From Xiphophorus maculatus (lineage: Eukaryota > Chordata > Actinopteri > Cyprinodontiformes > Poeciliidae), in the NCBI RefSeq assembly GCF_002775205.1, contig NC_036454.1:30118783-30182782 (forward strand): a stretch of DNA of 64,000 nucleotides. Reading direction: 5' to 3'. The notes beneath the pieces are model-generated. The model had not been told where the DNA came from. It did not search any database and worked only from the letters and a program-made list of their open reading frames with translations. Of the stretch, positions 1 to 13,737 are shown one piece after another. The translations under genes were made by a program, and so were the position numbers. Numbering within the stretch: position 1 is the first letter of the stretch; every line of letters starts with the position of its first letter.

Positions 1-984
1 CAGACTCATCGTCTTGTTGACAGCTAAACAGACTGAACTCTTCATTACACACCACAGTGGGAAATGTGGTGTGGAAATCTTGAAATGATTTCCGTCATTC
101 CCTTGTTTGTTTGCAAAGATTTTTTTTTAGTTTTTTTTTTCATTAAATGTGCAATTTCAGCAGAGAGAGGGGCTTTTGCTCAAATGTCTCCCACAATCAG
201 ACGCTGGTAGTTTTAATGAGTGTCACAGAGTTTAAAACGAAAGAGCCGTTTCCCCAGAGAGAGAGCCGTTGTGTGTGTTGGCGTGTGTGCGTGTGTGTGT
301 AAAGTTCTCCAACAAAGGTTTACCACAGAAGTCGTATATTAGATGTAAATGTAAGATAACATTGAGGTGGTAGGTGATGCACAGTGTTTAACCTGTGAAC
401 AAAGGGCATTGTTTCTGTCTGTAATTAACTCACTTCAGCAGCTGCTCAACACAATATCTAATAGAGACCAGAGTCGTAAAACACCCAGCAGGGCCGGAGC
501 GTGACAGCGGCTGGCAGACGGCGTTTCCGCTCAGTTCAGAGCGCAACGCTTGACGTTCGCGCTGCTCAGATACAGATCAGCTACAGAGCAATTCAGCCTT
601 ATCTGTTTCCCTCGGGCTTCATCAGGATCCTGTCTGAGCTGCCGGGCCAGACTACGCTTTGGAAAGCGGGGTGTTGTTGGGCTCAACCCACGGTAACTGT
701 GAATCTGAACAATTGTCAGGGAGGAGTTCCCAGCAAAGAAAAGGATGCACGATAATTCACACGAATTTCTTGGAAAAATGCTCTGACTCCCTTTAGATCC
801 ATTCCGTTGAAGTTTTGTGTTCCGCTTTCTTTTGGGAAATGAATTTTCCCGCATGACAATAAAAGCAGCTGTAGCAGAAGTGCAAGGATTCCTCCAAGCC
901 GACAGCTCAAGTTTTCATCGACTCGTAAAGAGCTGACTGCTCTAAGTGTCGCAAACATCACAAAATAAGAGACACAAGAGCGAG

Positions 985-1125
985 TCTCAACAGCATGATG
1001 CTGCCACCACCATGTTTTACGGTGGGATGATGATGGTGGTGGTTATACTCTAACTGTAGTTTTTACTTCAAGCCAGAACATTCAGTTTGGTCTCATCGGC
1101 TCAGAGCTCCTTCTTTAACGAGATT
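985..1125 (-). repeat. Decayed DNA-transposon-like repeat fragment
   Basis: The stretch contains the phrase 'agcatgatgctgccaccacc' followed by a gap and then 'cagtttggtctcatc'. I recognise both, in this order, from an abundant fish interspersed element. Related fragments are seen at 15205-15440, 29120-29400, 32300-32340 and 61735-61830. No intact transposase frame remains. Family naming is uncertain; a Tc1/mariner-like origin is my best guess. Confidence 0.45.
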
Positions 1126-3368
1126 AGTGGAAAACATTGACTTTTAGCAAGTTTTGTCTAACTTTTCTTCACTGTTCAATAATTGTTACATTTGTTTAGC
1201 ATTGTCACTTCCCGATGGCGGCACTGCGTTGAAAGGAGTGGAGGCAAGGCAACAAGATATGTTGGAAAGAGCTTTATTGGTGCTGCAGGTCACCAGTAAA
1301 CCGACACCCATTTTGACTGCAGCAGTCGACTTTATCCCTGAGCCACTTCCACCCACACCAGGTGAAGGGCTGACAAACTACCATGAATAATTTACAAACC
1401 CAACACAAAATAAATGGTACGAATAAATATTTACATGCATGCAAATTAGAAACAAACTAATCCTAAAGTCAATCAAGAAATTAAATCAAACTTGATATAA
1501 CTTTCAGAGCATTGCCCTTCTTAGTTCACATGGTATGCTCCACCCTTCTAAGGAGACACACCAGAAAGGTAAAAACCCAATTAGCCCAACGCAAACAAAC
1601 TGAAATAAAGAAATGAAACTAAAAGTACTTGTTCTGTAAATAAATATCAATACTCAATAGGGATGGAGTTCCTGGTCTCCATCACAAGCATAAAGCTAAT
1701 ACCTTCTGATTTCAGGGTCTTTTTCTGAGCAGAGCTGCTGGACGGCTCCTTTGGTCTTTTTCTTGACAGAAACCTTTTTTTGTTTTGCGTTGGCTAAGCT
1801 AACGCCTTGATAAATTTCCAAATAAGAAAAGTGAGCATCAAAAATAACATTTCAACTATATTTTCACATATATTTTATAATTATGATTGAAAAACAGATA
1901 GAATTTTATGATTTAAAAATATGCTAGATTACATTTTTCCATTGTTATTTTTTTTTCTCCTCTTCCCTACAACCCTCTGAAGTCCCTCTAGCGCACCCCG
2001 GTGGCCTCCACCTTGTAAAACAGTGCTCTGACAAATCTCATAAGGCCTTCACAGGCGCACCGCACTAAAAATGTTGAAAATTATGGATCCTCTTGCTTCA
2101 ACGTTGCAACTTTGAACAACTTTGTGTTGATCTATCATATAAAACCTTTCTTGCTCTCCCTCGTCTCTCCTCCCAAGAACAAATAAAAAAATAATTTAAA
2201 AAAAACATTGAACTATGAGGTTGCGTTGGAAAATGTTCAAGATGTATCAATAACTTTGCAAGGCACCGTGCCACCCTGCAGAACATAATGTGCTTCAGCA
2301 TCGGCTGGCTGTTTGGACTGGATCATGTGCCGCGTTCCCCAGCAGGCCGCCATGTTGCTCAGTTCACCGTCTGGTGTTAGATAACTGGAGAAGAGACCTT
2401 GTGACCTCTGATTGTGTTTCAAACTCTCTCTGGTCCAACCACTCGGGCATGAAACCGATGAGAGGAGACTGTGTCGGTCCTGATAATGATGTGTTTTGCA
2501 CACTTTAAAAAACCCTGACACGATGCGTTCACGTTGCATCCGCTTGTCTTCTACTGTTTGCATGAGCTCATGTTTACTTCAGCTGCGTTTTTAATTCATT
2601 TAGGAGGTAAGCCTTTCACAACACTAAAGCCATAGATACAGAATTTATTAAACAAAACAAAAAATATATATATTAGGACAAAATAAAATTTAAAAAATCA
2701 AAAATGAATGTGATAGTCTACTGTGTGGGGTTTTGACTGTACTGATGTGACTTGTAGTTTCTGCTCAGTTTTCTGCTGTGCAGCCAGCATGCAGGCAATG
2801 AACTCAATGCCCTGCTGCATGTTATCTGTCTGCCATATTGACCATGCACTTCCATCTGCATTCTGCTGCTACGGCTAACCCACGCTATCTCGCTAACACT
2901 CCCAGGACTTTCACACGGCTGATATCATCGGCTCATTGGATTTCACCGGGGGAGATGACATGAGTGCAACGTTGCCACTTCATTAGATCATAGTGCAGAT
3001 GTGTTGGACGTCCTGTGAGCAGCTGCCTGTGGTCGGTGTTCCCTGCATTTCCTCCAGTTTGTGCTGGTTCTTACGAATGATTACAGTGATTCCTCTGTAG
3101 CTAACCTAAAGATCCAGTGCAGAGAAAAAGTCTTTTTTTTTCCTTCTGACTTTTCTTCTTTTGTCTTGCAAACCTCAACAAATCCAAAAAAAAGTGGATG
3201 ATTATAGCAATGAGTCATTGTTAGATTTATATTTAATGATTTCAGGAAGACAGCACAGATAAACAAATCATCTGGGTTTACAATTCGGTTTATTTTGGTT
3301 GTTTTGAATTCAGGAGTTCTGCTTGTGTGTGTGTCGTCTTTAACCGGCTTCATTTTAGCATTTTCTGT

Positions 3369-3390
3369 AAAAAAAAAAAAAAAAAAAAAA
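3369..3390 (+). repeat. Poly(A) run
   Basis: Twenty-two consecutive A residues. It could be the tail of an old retroposon, but no recognisable element body sits immediately upstream. Confidence 0.9.
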
Positions 3391-4599
3391 GGTGAAATTA
3401 TCATTTAGATTTTTGGCTTAATCAAATGATGGTTAAAACTTTAATTACTTTAAAAAATTATATATATGTATACAGTATATCTTGTGCTGATTTGTAAATC
3501 ATTGTTCCGTTAGCTGCTAATTTCATGTAAATATTCTTGTCTTCCTTATCATTTTTGCAGTTGTGTATTCTCTGTAATGGTTTTTCCCAATTTAGTTCTG
3601 ACCTTATTTAAGCAGCATTGCTGGTGTGGTCTGGGGGGGCATCAGGTGAAATTATAGAAGCTTCAACTAATTTTAATCTGAGCTTATTTTTTCAACCACT
3701 TGGGTCGCTCCTCCTTTCCATCACACTTAAACAATCCTACAAAACTAATGTCAAAGCACTAAAACGGACAGTCAAATGCATAGCAACCAAAGATTTAACA
3801 TATAAATAGGAGCTGGGGGACGCCATTGTTTCTGGAGCTGCACTTCCTCTTTCTGCTGGCCCCAGATCAGCTGCACCTGCAGAGCAAGAGACATGAGAAG
3901 AGGGTGGAGGTGTTGGAGAACAGACACAGGGGTTGGCAGGCCGGACAGGACAAAAGGGAGCGGGGAGGAGAACAATGGTAAGGCCCACTGGTGGAACTGG
4001 AGAGAGACAGAAAGTCTGCTGGGCCGCCGGCCACCCAGCCCTATAAGGAGCCTCCAGCGCCACACAGGAAGGGGCTTTCTCCAGAGCTGCCTAAAACAGA
4101 CACACACACACACCCCCTCTGATACCTACACAGAATAGAGTTACACACTGATACAGGCAAACAATAGAGACTCCCATCACGACTAAAGCCCTGGACTTGA
4201 CTCTGCTGTAACTCCAGGGAATCATCTCACACAATCTCAGAGAACACATTGTCTTATTGCGTGAACAGCTCCAGAGGCAGAGATTTAAAAAGTTCCCATT
4301 CTTTTGGGAAGAACTCGGCTCTCTTTGCTTACACAACATCAGTTCTTCAAGACCCGCAAATAAAAAAAACAAACAGCAATGGTAGTTTCTGTGATGTGGT
4401 TTAAACTGAAATGAAAATGTGCAACAAGCTGCATGTTGCACATGAGGTGATAACAGTGATCCTTGCTTTGCATAGTTAATTAAGTGGAAACATTTAGATT
4501 TTTTTTTTCTATTTCTTCCCTGATGCTCAAAAGAAAATGTGATTTCTTCTGCCGAGTACTTCACCGGCACACAGAGGTTTCAGTAGCAGCGTTTCGATT

Positions 4600-4830
4600 G
4601 CAAAGTGTGCAAAACATTGTCAATGTTCTGCTAATGTCAAAAAAAACGCAATTTCGCAATTGTGGTGTTTTCAATAAATAAGAAATGCAATTAGAATCAC
4701 ACGTGGATACGTTTATTAACGCGATAAATCACAAAAAACACGTCGTCCTCCTGACACCTTCTGTCGTCTTCTTCGTCTTTTCCGCCTCAAGAAACATCCG
4801 GATTGTTGATCAAATTACTGTGGTGATGCA
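4600..4830 (-). repeat. Copy of a dispersed repeat family (inverted orientation)
   Basis: The segment from 'ctaatgtc' at about 4632 through 'cgcaatttcgcaattg' and 'aagaaatgcaatt' is the near reverse complement of 54310-54395. Related sequence also occurs at 60160-60870. Homology between separate sites without coding capacity suggests a non-autonomous DNA transposon. Boundaries are approximate. Confidence 0.55.
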
Positions 4831-5086
4831 AAAAAAGTGTTTTCATTGCAGTTTTGCAGAATACACACATATCGACACAGCAGACAAAACCACAGCATCC
4901 CAGCATAAATACCTATCATCAAAGAACTGTTTTTTTTTCTGAAATTGGTGTACAGTATTTACATTAAGCAGATTTATTTTTGTAGTTTCAATTTGTGCAA
5001 TTAAATGGTTAAAGGAAACGCATGAAGTGACTGCCAGCTATGCTCAGTGAACAGGGTCAGCTTAGCATTAAAAGAGAAATAGTACC

Positions 5087-5131
5087 AGAAAGAGCTAGCA
5101 AAATAACACTGTTATTTTGCTAGCTCTTTCT
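5087..5131. repeat. Near-perfect palindrome (22-bp arms, 1-nt centre)
   Basis: Bases 5087-5108 are exactly reverse-complementary to 5110-5131, with a single C at 5109 between the arms. The arms include the core gagctagcaaaataaca. The structure could extrude as a cruciform or fold as a hairpin if transcribed. No gene is nearby. Confidence 0.9.
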
Positions 5132-5519
5132 TTATTAGGTTTTTATGTTTCTTCTGCATTTTTCTTTTCCCTCAAAATGCGGATAAATGCCACCTCAATG
5201 AAACGGAGCAGGTTTCTGAGAAGACAAACTAATGTGTAATGGCCCCACCAGGTCTGTCTGCATTGGTGCAGTAGCTCTATTATTGCAAATGATTTATTCC
5301 CAGAATTTCTCTCTTCCTTAAGGCTGTGAAGCGAAGTAGGAAAGAAAAACAGCAACCAGTGGACAACAAAACTGTGCTGAGCCAAAAGGAAAGAGTAACA
5401 ACCAGCTTCTTAGAAATGTAGTGAAGTGGAAAGAAATAAGTTCTCCACAAAATAAATACTCAAGTTAAGAAAAGATGCTCAAAAAATGAACTTAAGTAAA
5501 GGTTCTTCATACTGGGTAC

Positions 5520-5660
5520 AGTACTGCGGTTGTTAACACTGGTCTCTTGAAAGGAGATTCTGGGCTCAATTCTTCACGGAGTTTGCATGTGTGAGTTTTC
5601 TCCTGCTTTCCCAGCTTCCTCCTCCAGCATCCTGGTCATGAGTCCAGTGCGTTCTTGGCT
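5520..5660 (+). repeat. Decayed tRNA-like/SINE-type fish repeat
   Basis: The phrase order 'ttctgggctcaattcttcac', then 'ggagtttgcatgt', then a 'tttctcctgc...cagcttcctcct' segment resembles a very common fish interspersed element, whose usual copies read roughly 'ttctgggttcgaa ... ggagtttgcatgttctccc ... ggcttcctcc'. It has many substitutions and is inactive. Confidence 0.5.
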
Positions 5661-8090
5661 CTTTTGGAAATCCTACCCTGACTGTGAAGCTCCCTTTGGT
5701 CATCAAACAAACTCAAAAGTATTTGACTTTAAGACGTTTAGCCAGATGCAGCTTTGATTTGTCTCTGAGCGTGAGGAGGAGTCCAGAGTTTCCTCGGTAC
5801 ATATTGGGAAATCAACCGTAGCTTTGATCTAACCTTCCAAAGAACAAAGACAGTAATGACGCACTGAAGTTTGATGAGCTTGCAACACACATAGTAAAAT
5901 GTGCCAAACGCACCACATGCGAAATGTTTCCTTGGAACATCAGCGGGTCTGCCAAACGCGGTCATATCGCCTGTTAGACGCACGCGGTCAACATTCAGTG
6001 TGTGCTTTGTTAAATCAACAAGCCGCCACAGTGAGAGGAAGGATGGCCGCCGCTGGCCGGGGTGGGCGTCCGAGCCAGCATGCTGATTTTATTGCTTTGT
6101 CTGGGACGGGCGTCTGCACGGTGACTCTGCCGGTGCCATCCACAGGTCAGGGGTCACCGTTTACGCAGCTCACTGACGCAAGGTCAGCGCCAGTGTTAAC
6201 GCGGGTCCACAGCGAGTTACGCATTAGAGCAATGGCAGCCGTCCACAAACCGATGACTCATCCGGTCAACAGCAAAGCTTTGTCCCCAACAAGTGACGCT
6301 GGTTGTCCAGAGACAACTAGAAATGTGCCAAATTCCTGGAGCCCCTCCTTCGTTGTGAGATATTTTTTTTGCTTCATTTTAGGTCTGTTTCCTAGAAATT
6401 CCAGTCGCTCTACTCTGGATGATGCAGCGGAGCACTTGGGACCCCGAAGCAGGAAGCGCAATGAGTCAGACAGGCCGGCGCTTCGAGGAAAACTCTTTAA
6501 AATGCCTGCAAAGTGTCGCTTGCCTGCACTTTTCTTTTCACACATCTGAGCCTCTTCCTGGAAATGTCTTACATCACTGTGACCTTCTGACTTTTGCTCC
6601 ATCCTGCACTGCCAGCCCGCCAGCTGCTTGGCACACTCATGGTGCAAGAGGGGGCGGTGCTCAAAAACTGAAACATGAAAAACATTCCAGTTGATTTAAC
6701 TTTTGTTTCTTTTGTTTGTTTGTTTTTTCTCAACCAAAAAAGCGTCAAGGATCTGACTCACAATTTTAAATTCACTGGAATTGCTACACCAGTCTAAAGT
6801 TATCTTTGTTCCTACCAGAAACTCAAGTTTCACTTTAGATGATGAGGAACAGTTTTTTTCTTGGGGCAAAAAATCCAACCAACCTCGTCCACGAGTTGAT
6901 TTTGGGTTAAAATAATGGTGCAGCCACGGGACGTACGAAGAAAACGATGTGAAAAGCGGCGTAAAAGTCTAGAAATCAGATTAAATCAGCTAGTATTTAG
7001 AAAGCATTCGTTCTGCTGTTGACATGTTGAAAGCGTTTCTCAGTGCTGAAGTGTTGCACACAGTGTTTACAATCAGTTGTGCCAAAGAGATCGTCATTAA
7101 AATCCTTTTCCAAGCATATGAATTTCTAAACGTCTGATTATGCCAGCGAGACATAATAATGGAAATAACCAAAATTCACTATAAGACGCCCCTCATCAGA
7201 CGTCCGATCAAGGAATCAATCAAGAGGTTTGATCCAAGAGCTTCAGAAAGATCTGGAAAAAAACGGTACAATTTTCCCCCTGGAAGCAACCAGTGATGGC
7301 CCCTGTGCACGCTCACTGCGCAAGGTTCCACTGCCGAAGAAAAGCCATATTAAATGTCATCTCAAGGCACTTTACAAAAACAAACATTTCCAAACACATC
7401 ACCCCAAAAACACGATGCCAAAAGCGAATCCTGCCTGGGAAGAACGTCGTCCGGCGAAGCTTGATTGTCAGATTAAAAGCACATTTTACAAACAGCAACC
7501 TGTAAGCGAGTATTAAACAAACTGCCATTAAGCCGACGCTTTTCAAATGTTTTTATTGTAATATTCTCATATTAAACATCTTGTTTTTCATAAGCTGTAA
7601 GCATGCAACTATAACTAACAGAAATGAAGGCCTACAAATATTTGCTCTGTGTAGCTCGTCTACAAAATGTGTTTCACCTAATGAACAGTTACTGAAACAT
7701 ATCAACATTTCAATAACCTTCTAATTTATTCAATAGGACTTTAATAGTCTGGTTTTAATTTCAAGTTTTAAAAGTGTAATAGTGATCAGAGATGGGATGT
7801 GAATGGGTTTAAAAACTCTACACTGCTCTGGATGTTTACTCTTTCTGTATGAATTGAGTTGCATTTTGATTCAGTAAATGTAGTTACAAGTAATTTAACA
7901 AATGTTCCTAATGAAGCAATCGGTTGCAATTTATTGTAATACGTGTTAGTGGTTTTTAATATCTTTCATTGTTTGTTAGAATAAATCTATCATTTCAGTT
8001 GCACCACAAAAATGTTAAAATGACTCACAAAAAAAAATTAACTTTGTGGGTTTATCTGAATCTGCTTTTTCCGTTTCAGCTACTTTTCAG

Positions 8091-8112
8091 AAAAAAAAAA
8101 AAAAAAAAAAAA
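8091..8112 (+). repeat. Poly(A) run
   Basis: Twenty-two consecutive A residues in intergenic sequence. No recognisable retroposon body upstream. Confidence 0.9.
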
Positions 8113-10739
8113 CTTAAATATGGAGTTTTGTTGGATTCCAAGTGGAGGGCCTGAGCTCAGGCGCCTTCAGAAAATCAACGTTTTCTTAGATTGTCTTTGA
8201 AGATGCGTTTTTATTTTGAACATCATTTCAAATCCAGTGACATGACGAATTAGAAACACTTTGCCCTGAGTCAAATAAATCCTGCTGCTGTAATCATATC
8301 GCCAAAGAAATTCTGTCAGGCGGTGCTGGGCGTCTGAAGATTTGTTTAAAACAGCCTCTCTAAACAAGCGGTGCGAGTTAAAATTGGACCTCCAGTGACT
8401 CATTTATGGACAGAGTGACCAATTCTGGACCCAACGTCTCAGGAAGGATCCAGCAGCCTGTCTGAATTTATGATAAAAACAAGCTAAACATAGAATCAGG
8501 AGGAGCCTTTTGTTAATGTGACAGCAGCCAAATGTCACATCCCGCACCAGTCCGTCAGATCCAAACAAAACTGCTATCAAGAGCTGTTGACTTTTTAAAA
8601 GACTTTTTGTTCTGCTGTTCCACTTAATGCTGACTAATGTCGACCGTGTGGGCAGCCGGTGTTCAGTTCCTCTTCGCAGACGGTTGGGTGAACCGGTCTG
8701 TGCTGGAACTGAGTTAACGGCCCCTCCCTGCCTGTAATCACTAATCCACCACCACTCGTTTTGTCTGTATCTTGTCTCGTCAGCCCAAACGTGAAAAGCA
8801 ACTGTAACTGTGTTTCCTCGGGCATCATGACCGGCTTTCTGGCTGACGTGGAACTCTGCCGTCTTTAATCTCGAGTATTCCTCAGAAAAGAGGTGGAAAT
8901 TAAGCTTCTTTCAAGAGTTCTTTGTGAAGCAGAGAAGACACTTTCTGTTTGACCTCACGCTCATGAGGTCAGCTGGCTTTTATTAGCATCGTTGTTCTAG
9001 TGCTTGGCCATATAGCACGGCTGTTAGTGGATGAATTGGCTAATAGGCATACCGGCTAAGTCGGATAATAAAGAACAGTGACAGATTCTGTAAGCAAAGA
9101 GCTCAGGCAATAAAGCGAAGCTGGTCTCTCTTTAACATCAGGATCAGCTGCAGTTGGGTAAACAGAAGTGAGGATTTCTGAAGCAGAACAAGCCTGGACT
9201 TCCGCTTGCAGGGTTTCCACGAATCCTCAAAAAGTCTTAAAATCATGGATATAAAAATAAGGCCTTAAGAAGTCTTCATTTCTTTAAAAAAAAAATAATA
9301 ATAATAATAACTTGGCCTGCATTCTGCGACTCTAGCTGGTTGCAGCTACCGCTAACTAGCTAATAATATAGTGTTGGTAGCCAGCAAGTCAGCTAGCTTT
9401 TTTATCCCACTCCTGGGTAAGTAAGTGCAAATTCACCTTCACCATATTCTCACTTCTGTTTCCAACACGTACTATTTATTTATCTGCCAATTTCTATTTA
9501 TTTTTTGTACATTTCGGATGTTACAGGCCTTAGATCCTGTTCACAATGGTCTTTAAAAGTTTTTAATTTGAGCTGGTGAAACCTCTACGTTTATCTGACA
9601 TAGAATATTTAATACCTTTTAGACTTTTATATCTGCAACAAAATTATTGAATTATTGTTGTTTGATTTAGTTTGTAATATTAATGACAAGTTCACAAATC
9701 GTAAATTACGATAATTTTAGTTCTAGCTCCACTTAGCTGACGTTTTGATCTCTGGGATTTCATCTGACACCCAACACAAGGCCGTGAAGGGAAATGAATA
9801 GAGTATGTGGTTTTAAAGGTTTTTGAAGCTCAGACCCCATTCCTCTGACGCCCCTAAATGAAATCCATCGCAACCAACTTCCAGAAGTCACATTATAAGC
9901 AAACAGTCCCCCTGAAAGTCATTTCAGAACAGCACAAATCCAGCTGTTCTGTGAACGAATCCAGAGGTCTCTGTGAAAACCAGAATCTAAAATAGACCAG
10001 AATAACAGTGGAGTCGTCATGCTGTGGGAATGTCTTTACTTTAACCGGACGTTGCTGAAACCTGATGGAGTGACAGATGGACAAGCAAGTAAGCTGTAAC
10101 TGCAGCAAAGCTTTCTGCGCATTTTCAGATTTTTTGTTGTAAAATCAGTTATTGTTTTTCTCCACTGGACTGCGATGTGCTACTCTGTGTGCATGACATA
10201 AACTCCTAATAAAATACATCAAAGTTCGGGGTGTATCCGAACAGAATTAGGACAATCGAAAGCGTTATGAAAACTTTTGCAGGGCTATTTTTGTAGGCTA
10301 ATTCCGTTGCTAAGCTATACATCCTGCACCTTCTCCCCGCTCTCCGTTTGCGCTCTGGCCTCCAGGCTCGCTCTGTCTGCCGTGGCGTCTGCTCACATGA
10401 AAGCTTTTGCCGCGTCTCTGTCTGATGAAAGGCAGGAAGAGGGTGGGAGAGGACAGACTTGAATCCAACGCTGTAAACTGCTGCCAGCAGGGGAAAGATG
10501 CCCAAGACAGCAACCTGGAATATTTATCTTTCGTTTCCCAACAACTGGACAGCGCTAAAAGGATAAGGAAGCCGAGGGGGAAAAAACTCCTTGGCAAGAG
10601 AATATATAGATGGACACCAATATCTACTAAAACTTGGGAACTAACATGTAAAGTGGGAGTAAAGGAGAACCAACAGCCCTGCTCCTCACAATGTGTAGAC
10701 AAAGTAAAGATACTATTTTTAGGACTGTAATGCAGGTGG

Positions 10740-11025
10740 AAGTCCTTCAACTGGCTCAGAGAATAGACTTTAAAAAGCCTCAGTGAGTTTATAAATCACT
10801 CAACGGCTTTGAAGCACAATACATTAAAGAGCTGCTGTTGTCGTAACAACCTTCCAGACCTCTCAGATCTTCAAACCTGGGAAAGGCGGCATTCAGCTTT
10901 TAATGCTGCTCCAATCTGGAACAAACTTCCAGAAAACTGCAAAACTGCTGAAACACTGAGTTCCTTTCAATCAGGGCTTAAAACCCTCCTGTTTAGAGCC
11001 GCCTTTGATTCATCATAGATCAGCA
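10740..11025 (+). repeat. LINE 3'-end fragment (reverse-transcriptase C-terminal region)
   Basis: Translation in broken frames gives the typical end of fish L2/Rex-like retroposon ORFs: a segment like YKSLNGFEAQYIKELLL, then APIWNKLPENCKTAETLSSF and SGLKTLLFRAAF before a stop near 11018. Several in-frame stops and frameshifts show it is dead. A related fragment lies on the minus strand at 32370-32640. Confidence 0.75.
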
Positions 11026-11539
11026 TATTTGATGTGTATTTGCTCTGCTTGTCATTTTAAAGATAATGGCAATACATAAACAGTGAGATCAGGAAATGCT
11101 GGATGTCATTTTATTGTCGTATTTACTTCAGATCTTTTCATTACATATTTACAATTACAAGCAAACACTTATGCTTAGAGTCTCTTAACAGATAAGAAAG
11201 TATTTTTGGTTTTATGACTGAATGCAAACTCAGCAGTGACGCCCCTGCTAACCTGTGTGTGAGAAATGGAAATAATTAGGTCATTAAGACTCTGGAAAAC
11301 TGATCTACACCAGGAGGAGGTGATTAAACCATTTCATTCCAGTGTTTGTACCTGTGGCACATCTAAAAACTTCAGGACATGCAGCGGCCCGTGAGGACTG
11401 GAGTTTGACGCCCCTGGTCTAAAGTAACAACAGTGTTGTTTTAAGATTTCAGAAAATGATTGATAAGATATGTGAATTTGAACTTTGACCGGAGACTCAA
11501 CTGCATACGCTATTTTAGATAACTGCACTGTATTTATTT

Positions 11540-11672
11540 TGAAATGTTGTCCTTGTTGTACAGCATCTTGTTCTTTATTCTGTTGTCTTGGTGTGAACCT
11601 ACACGCTTCGATTCCCACAGGAACCCTCTCCTCCCCCGGCTGCGGGACAATAAAGGTCATTTCTATTCTATT
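11540..11672 (+). repeat. LINE-like 3' terminus with short tandem tail
   Basis: The sequence ends 'cgggacaataaaggtcattt' followed by 'ctattctattcca'. An AATAAA plus a short tandem tail is the usual 3' end of many fish non-LTR elements. No coding region of the element is evident upstream, so it is a 5'-truncated copy. Confidence 0.5.
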
Positions 11673-13184
11673 CCACTAAGAAGAATGAACGAAGACACCT
11701 CTAGCATTTATGTTTCAGATTTAAATGTTAGAATTTGTTTTGCCATTAAGCTACTCAAGGAATTTCACTGCATGTTAAAAACGTCTACCCCACTTTACAG
11801 TTCGCAACACACAAAACTTTCTCGTAGTTTTATAACTTTCCATCCCCCCCCCACAAAAAAAAATCCTTTTAAATAAAAAGTGATGGACAACACAGAGGTA
11901 AAACGTCAGTCTGGTCATAAAACTGTTGATTTAAATAGTTAATTTAATGACTGGAGAACTAGGTTCTATGTTTTTTTCTATGCAAAGGAAAACCATCACC
12001 ATTAAGCACTGCAGATGACTAGCACTTCGATGCGACTGTGAGCAGCTACCTTGGTGACTAACATGTTTATTGCATCAGCTCAGGAGCACTCCTTTCCAAA
12101 CTCCCACCTGAAACCTCCACACCTCAGTTCACCTGATACAGGGCTGTCCTGTAACTCTGCACACATGCTGGAAGCGCCTGCAGTCAGATGCCGTCATGCA
12201 CCGCAAACCCAGCGAAACCGGTTTGAGCCGGTGGCGGGACTATCAAGGCAAGCAGATTAGCAAGGCATCCACTTAGCTGATCTGTGCGTCTGCAGTTAAG
12301 CCGCCCGACACACCGACTCGTTGGTAGGAAAACAGGAAAAAAACAGAAAAAAGGTTTTGTTTGCTTTTGTGTCTGCCTTGGCTGTTGGCTGTGGAAGGGT
12401 AATTTCTGCTTTTGTGTGGGATGGTGAAGAACCAGATGGTGACAAACCAAAGCCTCCACACGTCTAAGCCCTGTAATTCCCCCTTAACATGCTCTTATCT
12501 GGAGAGCACTGATGATTACTGAAGAGACTCCGATGCAAATACGCTCCTCTCCTCTCCCCCGCCCTGGCCGGCCTGAGCCCAACTGGTTTGCGCCAGTCTG
12601 GTGAGGCGTACTGCATGAGGCGCTGTACGGGGGAAGCCTACTAAATATTGACCACTTCCTCATGAGTGACTCTGTCTCTTTGAATGTCTTCGCCTGCGTC
12701 AGAGTGAAGACATGAACTCACAGACGTTTTTTTTTTTTGTTTGTTTTCCTTTCGTCTCTTTTCCCAAGGAATCAGTTCATGGATTTCATGACTCAGCACC
12801 GTATGAGTCTCAACATGTGGGCTATCCCCTTTGTTCTTAATGTTAAACCCATTAGGTCAGCTTCTGGTTACCATGGCAATTTGGACTGTTTGGTGCAGGG
12901 CATTTCCCTACCAGTGGTTTACACACAGGTCATGAAGGATTTGTTTTCCTTTTGTTTTTCTGAAATTCAACCAAACATAAAGCGATTTTCTAGTTTTTCT
13001 ATAGTTTCTCGCCAATTATTGACTTTTCAGCTTCGTGTTTCCAATGGTTTTAAATGCAATTCTACAAACATAATCTGATTGTAGAATCTAAAGCTGATGG
13101 TTGTGCAAAAGAGCTGCAGGGAAACCAGGAGAGAGGTGTTTAATGATGACAGACAAGACTTCAGACTTCAGTACAAAGCATTGA

Positions 13185-13190
13185 TTTATT
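13185..13190 (-). promoter_or_regulatory. Candidate poly(A) signal for tcim
   Basis: On the minus strand this reads AATAAA. It lies about 550 bp downstream of the tcim stop codon, which would give a 3' UTR of roughly 0.55-0.6 kb. It is the best canonical signal I see in the region; transcript data would be needed to settle it. Confidence 0.5.
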
Positions 13191-13737
13191 TCTTTAGAAA
13201 AAGGACAGTCAAAGGAATGTCACATCAGTAAAAATCACTGTGCTGTCACAATGCAGTATCACATTTTTGTAGTGTTCATACGACAAGATGAAGTTCAGAG
13301 AAAAGGCATGTGTTCAAGACAGGCATTCATGTAGAGAGGCAGGTTCTTCGGCACCATAAAGTCTCCCACTGCAGCTGTGCTGCACCATCACCAACACGGT
13401 GACGTGCACCTGCAGGGATGCTGCTCCCCAGCCAACACATCCACGGGGGGGAATGTATGCATGCATGCATGAGTTCTAGTCTGAAGAAAGGCATGAATTC
13501 CCTTCAGATTCCCAGGTACGTCGAGCTGCCCCGCCTGCTCCAGGCAGGGCCCCGTTGCCGGCGGATCCTCCGTCCGTAACGCCGCAGCTGCCGCGGCGCT
13601 GTCCCGGCGGCGCCTTCTCGGGCGTCCGCCTACGGTGGAGACCCCCAGTCACATCGGGAATGTTTTCTCGCTTGGCTCGAATCCAGAGCCGAGAGATTGA
13701 GACACGGGCGGTGAAAGACGACTGCCGGGCGAGGAAG

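Larger units (their letters stand above)
1..13140. other. Intergenic region, no supported gene
   Basis: AT-rich, stop-rich sequence in all frames, with scattered short open frames but no splice-consistent exon chain or recognisable protein motif. It holds several decayed repeats (listed separately), poly(A) runs at about 3369-3390 and 8091-8112, a short TG-rich run near 275-300 and a CA run near 4100-4116. The longer frames around 5899-6647 overlap on opposite strands and encode nothing I recognise. Since tcim lies at the right edge and points leftward, this stretch is downstream of tcim and could hold regulatory elements, but nothing in it is specific enough to call. Confidence 0.6.

Noticed and set aside
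3737..4138. Overlapping frames of about 80-113 codons on both strands
   Set aside because: Compositional; proline/serine-rich translations without motif or conserved structure.
5899..6647. A 216-codon plus frame and a 129-codon minus frame
   Set aside because: They overlap on opposite strands, show no recognisable domain, and have no coherent flanking exons.
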